From an uncultured Pelagibacteraceae bacterium (lineage in GTDB: Bacteria; Pseudomonadota; Alphaproteobacteria; Pelagibacterales; Pelagibacteraceae): a stretch of DNA of 37,082 bases. The translations under genes were made by a program, and so were the position numbers. Below are positions 9,849-16,357 of this stretch, one piece after another (the first letter of the stretch is position 1; every line of letters begins with the position of its first letter). Below the pieces are notes generated by a model. The model was not told where the DNA came from, did no database searches, and saw only the letters and a program-made list of their open reading frames with translations. The stretch covers positions 1 to 37,082 of the forward strand of contig CACIQS010000001.1 of assembly GCA_902588855.1 (NCBI GenBank), written 5' to 3'.

Positions 9849-10853
9849 TTATCTGCCAATAGCTGCCATTCTTTCTACAGATATTCTGGCTTTTTCAATT
9901 GTTTCTTTGTCCATAATAATTTCGCCAGTTTCGTTTTCCAAACAATCTAAAATTTTTGGTAAAGTGATCTTTTTCATATGTGGACACATATTACATGGTT
10001 TAACAAAATCTACATTAGGATTTTCAATTTGAATGTTATCACTCATTGAACATTCAGTAACCATCATTACTTTTTTTGGTTGATTATCTTTTACGTATTT
10101 AATCATTCCAGAAGTAGATCCTGCAAAATCACTTGCCTCGATTACATCTGGTGGACATTCTGGATGAGCAATAATTTTTATTCCAGGATTGTTTTTTCTA
10201 ATATCTTCAATTTCTTTTTTATTAAATTGGTCGTGTACTATACAAATTCCTTTCCAAGATATAATTTCTACATCAGTCTGAGATGCAACGTACTTTGCAA
10301 GGTAATCATCAGGTAAAAATATAACTTTTTTAACTCCAAGAGATTTAACAATTTTGACTGCGTTTGCTGATGTACAACAAACATCTGTTTCAGCTTTCAC
10401 TTCAGCAGAAGTATTTACATATGATACAACTGGAACACCTGGGTATTTCTCTTTTAATAATCTCACATCTTTACCAGTAATTGAGGATGATAAAGAGCAA
10501 CCCGCTTCCATGTCAGGTAAAATTACTTTTTTATTTGGGCTCATTAATTTTGCGGTCTCAGCCATAAAGTGAACTCCTGCCATCAGGATTATATCTGCTG
10601 AAGTTTTTGAAGCTTCTATAGCTAACGCAAGTGAGTCTGCAGAGAAATCAGCAACACCATGATAAATTTCTGGTGTTTGATAGTTGTGAGCTAAAATTAC
10701 TGCGTTTTTCTCTTTCTTTAATTTATTAATTTTATGTATGTATGGTGCATGAACAGACCATTCAATCTCAGGCATCACCTTTGAAATTTTTTGGTAAATT
10801 GGATCTGTTGCTTTACGCACTTCTTGTGTAAATTCCATAAAGTTTTTTACCAA
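9849..10853 (-). CDS. nadA: Quinolinate synthase NadA
   Basis: Condenses iminoaspartate with dihydroxyacetone phosphate to quinolinate, using a labile [4Fe-4S] cluster. At 334 aa it has the three-fold pseudo-symmetric NadA pattern. The likely cluster ligands are C119 (MEAGCSLS), C204 (WKGICIVHDQF) and C290 (CNMCPHMKK), matching the positions used in characterised NadA. Substrate motifs AHNYQ (55-59), YVNTSAEVKAETDVCCTS and HPECPPDV are intact. It is first in the nadA-nadC operon. Its upstream region is shared with the divergent tRNA-Leu, only 40 nt away, so the two promoters must nearly overlap. No unusual residues were noted. Confidence 0.96.
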   Translation of the reverse strand: MVKNFMEFTQEVRKATDPIYQKISKVMPEIEWSVHAPYIHKINKLKKEKNAVILAHNYQTPEIYHGVADFSADSLALAIEASKTSADIILMAGVHFMAETAKLMSPNKKVILPDMEAGCSLSSSITGKDVRLLKEKYPGVPVVSYVNTSAEVKAETDVCCTSANAVKIVKSLGVKKVIFLPDDYLAKYVASQTDVEIISWKGICIVHDQFNKKEIEDIRKNNPGIKIIAHPECPPDVIEASDFAGSTSGMIKYVKDNQPKKVMMVTECSMSDNIQIENPNVDFVKPCNMCPHMKKITLPKILDCLENETGEIIMDKETIEKARISVERMAAIGR

Positions 10854-10854
10854 T

Positions 10855-10883
10855 TTGAAACAAACTTGTCATTCATTTATTAT
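10855..10883 (+). promoter_or_regulatory. Sigma-70-type promoter of tRNA-Leu
   Basis: TTGAAA (10855-10860), a 17-nt spacer and TATTAT (10878-10883) match the -35/-10 consensus at 5/6 each. The predicted start lies a few nucleotides before the mature tRNA 5' end at 10894. Visual match only; the AT-rich background makes -10 matches cheap, but spacing and position are right. Confidence 0.6.
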
Positions 10884-10893
10884 GGGACATATT

Positions 10894-10979
10894 GCGGTCG
10901 TGCTGAAATTGGTAGACAGGCACGGTTGAGGGCCGTGTGGACCTAGTCCATGAGAGTTCGAGTCTCTCCGACCGCACCA
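10894..10979 (+). tRNA. tRNA-Leu (anticodon GAG)
   Basis: A full class II tRNA cloverleaf can be folded by eye. The 7-bp acceptor stem GCGGTCG/CGACCGC is followed by discriminator A and an encoded CCA. There is a D-arm with TGGTAG, a 5-bp anticodon stem CACGG/CCGTG around loop TTGAGGG giving anticodon GAG, a long variable arm TGGAC-CTA-GTCCA, and a T-arm GAGAG-TTCGAGT-CTCTC. GAG reads CUC and CUU leucine codons. It is the only RNA gene seen in the window and sits between two minus-strand protein genes with its own promoter. Confidence 0.97.
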
Positions 10980-10990
10980 AAATTAAATTT

Positions 10991-11878
10991 TTAACTAATC
11001 CAATCAGGTTTTTTTATTCTTATTGAAGCTTCTTTAGTTTTAAATTCATTTTTTTCGTCAAAGTTTTCATCTAAATATTTGATTAAAGCGAAGGGGTAAT
11101 CACTATTTATTAATACTTTACCTATTTTATTTTCATTATTAAAAATACTTTCTCCTTCATTTAATTTTCCATTAATTACATTTACAGGCATCAATCTTTT
11201 TGAAAGTTTATTTTTTAATTTAATTCTAGCTGTGTTTTCTTGGCCTACATAACAACCTTTTTTAAAATCAATTCCATTTAGTTCTTCAAAATTACATTCA
11301 ATACCAAATAATTTGTTCTGTAATTTATTCAAATCTTTTGGAACTATTCCTAGTTTATGACTAAAAGAGTAGTATTCATTTATATCTGCATCATGAAGAT
11401 CTAGTTTTTTCAAGGATAAATAAAGTTTTTCTAAATTTATAATTAATCTTGCTCCCAATTGTCTGTTTCTTGGATCTAAAAAAATAGGATCCTCTCTATA
11501 TTTAATAGTAAATCCTGGTTGATCTTTTGATTCGTCAAATTTTAAAAATTTTTCATGAGAAAAAGCTGCCACAACAAATTCATTACTTAGATTAAGTATT
11601 TCAACTTTTGACCTTAGTTTATATAGAGATAACTGCTTAAATAATCCATCTACTTGATTCTTTTCACAATCTAAAAGATATCCTGTTTTATGTTTTACAA
11701 TTATAAATTCATATAAAAATTTCCCTTGTGGAGTTAACAAAGATGTAAAACAACTATTATCCTCACTTACTTTATTAATATCGTTACTGATAAGATTTTG
11801 TAGAAAATCTTTTCCATCTTCTCCTTTTATATAAAGAATTGATCTATCCTCTAAAATGTAAACGTTTTTAATATTCAT
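10991..11878 (-). CDS. ygfZ: YgfZ/GcvT-fold folate-binding Fe-S maintenance protein
   Basis: A 295-aa protein of the YgfZ family, relatives of the glycine-cleavage T-protein. It supports assembly or repair of some Fe-S enzymes and influences tRNA modification. The diagnostic motif K-G-C-Y-x-G-Q-E is complete at residues 207-214 (KGCYVGQE), including C209, which is essential in E. coli YgfZ. The N-terminal part (FLQNLISNDINKV, LLTPQGKFLYEFII) matches the folate-binding aminomethyltransferase fold. Full GcvT is longer and lacks the KGCYVGQE motif, so it is excluded. The stop lies 11 nt beyond the 3' end of the convergent tRNA gene. It is divergent from pyrC across a 43-nt spacer. Confidence 0.9.
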   Translation of the reverse strand: MNIKNVYILEDRSILYIKGEDGKDFLQNLISNDINKVSEDNSCFTSLLTPQGKFLYEFIIVKHKTGYLLDCEKNQVDGLFKQLSLYKLRSKVEILNLSNEFVVAAFSHEKFLKFDESKDQPGFTIKYREDPIFLDPRNRQLGARLIINLEKLYLSLKKLDLHDADINEYYSFSHKLGIVPKDLNKLQNKLFGIECNFEELNGIDFKKGCYVGQENTARIKLKNKLSKRLMPVNVINGKLNEGESIFNNENKIGKVLINSDYPFALIKYLDENFDEKNEFKTKEASIRIKKPDWIS

Positions 11879-11880
11879 AA

Positions 11881-11907
11881 TTGATTAATTATAGAATGTA
11901 ATATAAT
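11881..11907 (+). promoter_or_regulatory. Possible promoter of the pyrC-hydA pair
   Basis: TTGATT (11881-11886), a short 15-nt spacer and a perfect TATAAT (11902-11907) lie just upstream of pyrC. Transcription would begin about 8 nt before the ATG at 11922, giving an almost leaderless mRNA, consistent with the absence of a clear Shine-Dalgarno. The short spacer lowers confidence. Confidence 0.35.
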
Positions 11908-11921
11908 AACAATTTCTCAGA

Positions 11922-13229
11922 ATGTTAGATCTTTTAATCAAAAATGGACAATGTTACATCGATGGTGAATTAAAAGATGTTGATGTTGCAATAAAAGATG
12001 GAAAAATTCAAAAGATTGGTCAAATTTCTGATGAAGCAAAAGAGACAATTAATGCAGAAGGTCAAACAGTTTTACCTGGTTGTATAGATACACAAACACA
12101 TTTTAGAGAACCGGGTTCAACTGATACTGAAGATCTTCATTCAGGAAGTAGGGCAGCAATAGCAGGTGGGATTACTAGTGTATTTGAAATGCCAAACACT
12201 AACCCTCCAACTTCAAACATGAAAGAATTTCAAAGAAAACTAGATCTCGCAAGAAATAGAATGTATTGCAATTACGCTTTTTACTTTGGGGCAACTGCTG
12301 ACAATGCAGACGATTTAGCTAGTTTAAAAAACTTAGAAGGATGTTGTGGGATCAAGCTTTTTGCTGGATCGTCTACAGGTAATTTGCTGGTTGCTGAAGA
12401 AGATGACATAGATAAAGTTTTTCAAAATGCTTCAAAAGTTGTTGCAGTTCATTCTGAAGATGAAGCCATATTAAAAATTAATAAAAAATTAATTAAAGAA
12501 GGTGATGTTCACACGCATCCAGTATGGAGAAGTGTGGAATGTGCAATAGCATCCACAAGAAGGATTGTTAGAATTGCAGAGAAGCATAATAAAAAAGCTC
12601 ATGTTCTTCATATTACAACAAAAGAAGAAATTGATTTTCTATCACAACACAAAGGAAACATTACATTTGAGATTACTCCCCAGCATTTAACTCTGTATGC
12701 TCCAGATTGTTATAACAAGCTTGGAACTTATGCTCAAATGAACCCACCATTAAGAGATAAATCTCACTATGACAGATTATGGTATGGAGTAAGAAATAAT
12801 TTTAATGATACCATTGGATCTGATCATGCGCCTCATTTAAAAGAGAATAAAGATAAGGTATATCCAAATACTCCTTCAGGAATGCCAGGAGTTCAAACTT
12901 TAATGCCAGTAATGTTAAATCATATAAATGATGGAAAATTATCTCTTAATCAATTGATAAGCTTTGTTTGTGAAAATCCAGTAAAAATTTTTGGAATAAA
13001 AAACAAAGGATTTATTAAAGAAGGTTACGATGCAGACTTTACTATTGTAGATATGAACAAAATTATTGAGATCAAAAATGAAAATATTGAAAGTAAATGT
13101 AAGTGGTCACCATTTAATGGTTTCAAATTCAAAGGAACACCTACACACACAATCATTGCAGGAAAAATTAAAATGCAGGATGGAAAAATTTTAGGAGATC
13201 CAGGGGGAAAACCTCTGCAATTCAGTTAA
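11922..13229 (+). CDS. pyrC: Dihydroorotase-type amidohydrolase (PyrC family)
   Basis: Probably interconverts carbamoyl-aspartate and dihydroorotate in pyrimidine synthesis. At 435 aa it is a TIM-barrel amidohydrolase with the DHOase pattern THFREPGSTDTEDLHSGSRAA...GGITSVFEMPNTNPPT. Expected active-site positions are the carboxylated-Lys candidate in GIKLFAGSSTGN, His in AVHSED, His in VLHITT and Asp in GSDHAPH. The first His of the usual HxH metal motif is replaced: the protein has Q58-T-H60 (IDTQTHFR). This Q variant is, to my recollection, found in a proteobacterial subgroup, so it may be normal for the clade. It sits 38 nt upstream of a dihydropyrimidinase-type gene on the same strand. 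Allantoinase is a less likely alternative because REPG follows the metal His. Confidence 0.82.
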   Translation: MLDLLIKNGQCYIDGELKDVDVAIKDGKIQKIGQISDEAKETINAEGQTVLPGCIDTQTHFREPGSTDTEDLHSGSRAAIAGGITSVFEMPNTNPPTSNMKEFQRKLDLARNRMYCNYAFYFGATADNADDLASLKNLEGCCGIKLFAGSSTGNLLVAEEDDIDKVFQNASKVVAVHSEDEAILKINKKLIKEGDVHTHPVWRSVECAIASTRRIVRIAEKHNKKAHVLHITTKEEIDFLSQHKGNITFEITPQHLTLYAPDCYNKLGTYAQMNPPLRDKSHYDRLWYGVRNNFNDTIGSDHAPHLKENKDKVYPNTPSGMPGVQTLMPVMLNHINDGKLSLNQLISFVCENPVKIFGIKNKGFIKEGYDADFTIVDMNKIIEIKNENIESKCKWSPFNGFKFKGTPTHTIIAGKIKMQDGKILGDPGGKPLQFS

Positions 13230-13267
13230 GTATTGTCAATTTAAATCAAAAGGGTTATTCTTAAAAT

Positions 13268-14671
13268 ATGATTGATTTAATTATCAAAAATGCAAAAGTT
13301 GCAACAGCCTCTGATATTTTTAATTGCGATATTGGTATAGATAAAGAAAAAATAGTTTTTTTAGAAAAAAATTCTTCAAAAGAAGCAAAGCAAATAATTG
13401 ATGCTAAAAATCAATATGTTTTACCAGGTGGTGTAGATGGTCATTGTCATTTAGACCAACGAACTAAAGATGGAACTGAAATGTCAGATAATTTTGAAAG
13501 TGGTTCACGATCAGCTGCTTTTGGAGGAACTACAACAATTATGCCTTTTGCTATTCAGTTTAAAGGTGAAAGTTTAAGAGAAGTTATTGATGAATATCAT
13601 ACAAGAGCTAATAATCAGAGTTATATAGATTATGCAATTCATCCAATCATCAGCGATGCAAGCCCAAATGTTGTTAATCAAGAATTACCAGCAATTGTGA
13701 AAGATGGATACACTCACTTTAAGATTTATATGACATATGAAGATTTGCAACTTAACGATAAGGAAATTCTTGATACTCTTGAAGCTGCAGGAAGGGAAAA
13801 AGCTGTAGTGATGGTTCATGCTGAAAATTATGAGTGTTTAAAGTGGTTAACAGAAAAATTGGAGGCAGCAGGAAAAACAGCCCCAATTCATCACGCTGAT
13901 TCAAGACCTGGTATTGTAGAAAGTGAAGCTACAAACAGAGCAATAGCATTATCTAGAATAACAAATACCCCAATTCTATTTGTTCATGTCTCAGACAAAG
14001 AAGCAATTGAAACAATTAGAAACGCTCAAAATAAAGGATATAAAATTTATGCTGAAACATGCCCTCAATATTTATTTTTGAAAAGGGATGATTTAAAAAA
14101 GGATAATTTTGAGGGAGCAAAGTATGTTTGTAGTCCTCCCCCAAGAGATCCTGAAAATCAAAGATATGTTTGGAATGGAATACAAAATGGAACGTTCGAT
14201 GTGTTGTCATCAGATCATGCTCCGTTCAATTTTAAAGGCAGTAAAGGTAAAATGATCCATGGAGATAAAACTCCATTTAAACATATTCCAAACGGAATAC
14301 CTGGTATTGAAACAAGATTGGCTTTGTTATTCTCTAATGGAGTTTTAGGTAAAAAAATTTCTATTAACAAATTTGTTGAAGTAACTTCAACAAATCCTGC
14401 AAAAGTATACGGCTTATATCCAAAAAAAGGCACTATTTCCATAGGATCTGACGCTGATATAGTTGTATGGAAAACGGGTATAGAAAAAACTATTACAAAT
14501 GATGATCTTCATCACAACGCTGATTATACTCCCTATGAAGGAATGAAAGTTAATTGTTGGCCAAGTATAGTTTTAAGTAGAGGAAAGATAATAGTTCAAG
14601 ATGGACAACTTCAAGGTGAAAAGGGTTTTGGAAAATTTTTAAAATCTGAAATTTCAAGCTACGTGTACTAA
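13268..14671 (+). CDS. Dihydropyrimidinase / D-hydantoinase family amidohydrolase
   Basis: A 467-aa cyclic-amide hydrolase that would open dihydropyrimidine or hydantoin rings. Metal-site motifs are complete: H59-C-H61 (VDGHCHLDQ), the carboxylated Lys in THFKIYMTY, His in VMVHAENYE, His in ILFVHVSD and Asp in SSDHAPF. The segment KTPFKHIPNGIPGIETRLALLF is typical of dihydropyrimidinase. The carboxylated-Lys segment (FKIYMTY, compare FKMFMAY in the family) separates it from the neighbouring dihydroorotase. It shares its strand with pyrC and lies 201 nt upstream of the TRAP transporter, whose own promoter suggests independent control. The true substrate could be a hydantoin, a dihydropyrimidine or another cyclic imide. 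Names dht, hydA and pydB are all in use, so no symbol is given. Confidence 0.85.
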   Translation: MIDLIIKNAKVATASDIFNCDIGIDKEKIVFLEKNSSKEAKQIIDAKNQYVLPGGVDGHCHLDQRTKDGTEMSDNFESGSRSAAFGGTTTIMPFAIQFKGESLREVIDEYHTRANNQSYIDYAIHPIISDASPNVVNQELPAIVKDGYTHFKIYMTYEDLQLNDKEILDTLEAAGREKAVVMVHAENYECLKWLTEKLEAAGKTAPIHHADSRPGIVESEATNRAIALSRITNTPILFVHVSDKEAIETIRNAQNKGYKIYAETCPQYLFLKRDDLKKDNFEGAKYVCSPPPRDPENQRYVWNGIQNGTFDVLSSDHAPFNFKGSKGKMIHGDKTPFKHIPNGIPGIETRLALLFSNGVLGKKISINKFVEVTSTNPAKVYGLYPKKGTISIGSDADIVVWKTGIEKTITNDDLHHNADYTPYEGMKVNCWPSIVLSRGKIIVQDGQLQGEKGFGKFLKSEISSYVY

Positions 14672-14692
14672 TTATACTAGTAATTATTTTTT
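14669..14692 (+). terminator. Weak candidate terminator after the hydantoinase gene
   Basis: TAATTA-TACTAG-TAATTA followed by six T (14687-14692). The 6-bp stem has no G-C pair and overlaps the stop codon, so it is a poor hairpin; only the position and T tract favour it. Confidence 0.3.
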
Positions 14693-14712
14693 AATTAATC
14701 CGCATCTCATAA

Positions 14713-14742
14713 TTGACATAATTAATTTAGAATGATTATAAT
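14713..14742 (+). promoter_or_regulatory. Near-consensus sigma-70 promoter of the TRAP operon
   Basis: A perfect TTGACA (14713-14718) and a perfect TATAAT (14737-14742) are separated by 18 nt. Predicted initiation near 14749 leaves a leader of about 120 nt before the dctP ATG at 14872. That is long for this window and contains both copies of the 40-bp repeat. Such a strong core promoter usually needs a control element, which supports a regulatory role for the repeats. Confidence 0.8.
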
Positions 14743-14770
14743 ATGGAATGGATGATTTACTTTCTCTCTT

Positions 14771-14850
14771 CAAGTCTGGTTGTGCTGACTTGTAAATCAA
14801 GGGACAACACCAAGTCTGGTTGTGCTGACTTGTAAATCAAGGGACAACAT
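14771..14850 (+). repeat. Tandem duplication of a 40-bp unit (2 copies)
   Basis: Copy 1 is 14771-14810 and copy 2 is 14811-14850, directly abutting. They are identical except for the last base (C in copy 1, T in copy 2). Each starts CAAGTCTGGTTGTGCTGACT and ends GGGACAACA(C/T). No third copy and no related sequence was seen elsewhere in the window. The units are more GC-rich than their surroundings. Confidence 0.97.
14771..14850 (+). promoter_or_regulatory. Candidate structured 5' leader: two tandem H-type pseudoknots (possible riboswitch or operator pair)
   Basis: Each 40-nt unit contains the 6-bp inverted repeat CAAGTC...GACTTG. Its 10-nt loop holds GTTGT, which is complementary to ACAAC near the end of the same unit. 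The parts are therefore stem 1 of 6 bp, stem 2 of 5 bp from loop to tail, and an A-rich connecting strand (TAAATCAAGGG): the layout of a classical H-type pseudoknot. A competing fold pairs CTTG of stem 1 with the later CAAG (CTTG-TAAAT-CAAG) inside the same GTTGT/ACAAC closure, so two mutually exclusive structures exist. The unit sits in the predicted 5' UTR between a strong promoter and the dctP Shine-Dalgarno (AGGAG near 14862). A DNA-level reading, two palindromic repressor sites, fits equally well. I do not recognise it as a known riboswitch class. Confidence 0.5.
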
Positions 14851-14871
14851 TAAATTAACACAGGAGAAAAA

Positions 14872-15834
14872 ATGAAAAAAATACTAGTAATACTTTTAAG
14901 TGTACTTTTTTCTTTTCAAGTAGCAAATGCCAAAATAATACTTAAGGCTGGTCATACTGCGAACCCAGATGAACCTTATCACAAAGGCATGCTTGAATTG
15001 AAAAGATTAGTTGAAGCAGCAACTAATGGAGAGGTAGAAATTCAAATATTTCCTAATGGACAACTTGGTTCAGAAAAAGAAATGATTGAAGGACTGAAAT
15101 TGGGTACTGTAGATATAACAAGTCCATCTAATGGTAATTTAACTAACTTTGTTCCTGAATTAGGAATATTTGATTTACCATTTTTGTTCAGAGATAGACC
15201 CCATATGTATAAAGCTATGGATGGTGGACCTGGTCAAAAATTATCAAAAGCTATGGCTGATAAAGGTTTCCGTTTATTAGGTTTTTATGAGGCGGGTATA
15301 AGACATATCATGACTACAAAAAAACCAATTAATAGTTTTGACGATATCCAAGGTTTAAAAATAAGAACCATGGGTGTTCCAGCTCACGTAGCATCTTTTA
15401 ATGCTTTTGGAGCAAAAGCAACACCAATGGCTTATGGAGAATTATATGGAGCTTTACAACAAAACGTAGTTGATGGGGCAGAAGCTGCAAACACAAACTA
15501 CAATTCTAAAAAGTTCTATGAGGTTGCACCTAATTGGGCTCAAATTGGTTGGACAGCTTTGGTTGCAGATTTAGTAATGTCTGAGAAGAAATTTAAATCT
15601 TTACCAGCTAATGTTCAAAAAGCTTTATTAGATGCCGGTCCAAAAGCTGCGGCTGTTGAAAGAAAAGCATATTCGGACAGTGATAATTCTTTATTAGATA
15701 GTTTAAAAGCTAAAGGAGTTAAAGTTACTTATCCTGATCCAATACCTTTTAGAAATGCATCTAAAGCTGTATATGATGAATTTGTAAAAAGCACATCATC
15801 AAAAGCTATCTTAGATGAAATCTTAGGCATGTAG
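14872..15834 (+). CDS. dctP: TRAP transporter solute-binding protein, DctP family
   Basis: The periplasmic receptor of a tripartite ATP-independent (ion-gradient-driven) transporter. At 320 aa it has a clean Sec signal peptide (residues 1-20, ending VANA before KIILKAGHTA). The family's carboxylate-binding Arg is R165 in GLKIRTMG, and the MAYGELYGALQQNVVDGAEAA block is characteristic. A good Shine-Dalgarno (CAGGAG, about 8 nt before ATG) follows the repeat-containing leader. A strong terminator directly after the gene implies that the receptor is made in excess over the membrane subunits, as expected for binding-protein transporters. The ligand is probably an organic or amino acid carrying a carboxylate. 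The downstream DapA-like and Hcn-type genes suggest an unusual amino acid, but this is inference. Confidence 0.93.
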   Translation: MKKILVILLSVLFSFQVANAKIILKAGHTANPDEPYHKGMLELKRLVEAATNGEVEIQIFPNGQLGSEKEMIEGLKLGTVDITSPSNGNLTNFVPELGIFDLPFLFRDRPHMYKAMDGGPGQKLSKAMADKGFRLLGFYEAGIRHIMTTKKPINSFDDIQGLKIRTMGVPAHVASFNAFGAKATPMAYGELYGALQQNVVDGAEAANTNYNSKKFYEVAPNWAQIGWTALVADLVMSEKKFKSLPANVQKALLDAGPKAAAVERKAYSDSDNSLLDSLKAKGVKVTYPDPIPFRNASKAVYDEFVKSTSSKAILDEILGM

Positions 15835-15860
15835 TTTAAATAAAAAATTATGATATTATT

Positions 15861-15889
15861 AATGGGCGCTTAAAGCGCCCATTTTTTTT
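15861..15889 (+). terminator. Strong intrinsic terminator/attenuator between dctP and dctQ
   Basis: AATGGGCGCT (15861-15870), loop TAA and AGCGCCCATT form a 10-bp, GC-rich stem running into an unbroken T tract that ends at 15889. It is the best hairpin in the window. Readthrough is needed to express dctQM, so it probably sets a high dctP to dctQM ratio. Confidence 0.9.
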
Positions 15890-16357
15890 ATGAATATATT
15901 AAATAAATTTAGAACCGTTATTAACTGGTTAGTAATTTTGTTCTTTTGTTACATGGTACTTGCTGTTTTTTATCAAGTGCTAGGAAGATATGTGTTTCAT
16001 TATAAGCTTGGAATAGCAGCTGAGACAGCAACTTTTGCTCAAATCTGGATGGTTTTATTAGCTGCTGGAATTGCAATGAAAAAAAATATGCATGTAGGTG
16101 TAGACATTTTACTTAGAGTGCTTCCTAAAAAATTTCAAAAGATTATTATTGTTTTTAGTTTTATTTTTATTCTTTCTTTTTTATTGCTTGCACTAAAAGG
16201 ATGTTTTGCCCTTATATCGGTCGGTTTTGAATCAACATCACCTGCGCTAGGTATACCTATGTGGATACCATATTTGTCAGTACCAATTGGTATTATTTAT
16301 ATAACTTTAGAATTAGTAATCGTTACAATTTCTAAATACAAAGAGAGAAATAGTTAA
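15890..16357 (+). CDS. dctQ: TRAP transporter small permease, DctQ family
   Basis: At 155 aa it has four predicted membrane helices, the standard DctQ topology. The VLGRYVFHYKLGIAAETATFAQIWMVLLAAGIAMKKNMHVGVDILL segment (about residues 26-72) is the family hallmark. It forms the membrane complex with DctM and supports binding of the loaded DctP. The ATG at 15890 begins immediately after the terminator T tract, leaving no Shine-Dalgarno, so translation must be inefficient or rely on the 5' hairpin being in place. Its stop overlaps the dctM start by one base (TAATG), which points to coupling with dctM. Confidence 0.92.
   Translation: MNILNKFRTVINWLVILFFCYMVLAVFYQVLGRYVFHYKLGIAAETATFAQIWMVLLAAGIAMKKNMHVGVDILLRVLPKKFQKIIIVFSFIFILSFLLLALKGCFALISVGFESTSPALGIPMWIPYLSVPIGIIYITLELVIVTISKYKERNS

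Noticed and set aside
9838-10572. Three ORF-track frames opposite nadA (9838..10032, 10080..10316, 10354..10572)
   Set aside because: All antisense shadows of nadA with no motif or ribosome site.
14016-14442. Minus-strand frames inside the hydantoinase gene
   Set aside because: Antisense shadows of a conserved enzyme.
14771-14850. CRISPR-like direct repeats
   Set aside because: Only two copies, directly abutting with no spacers and no cas genes; a tandem duplication in a leader.
14771-14850. Known riboswitch classes (preQ1, SAM-II/SAM-V, glutamine, mini-ykkC)
   Set aside because: The H-type layout is similar, but the conserved core sequences of these classes, as I remember them, are not present.
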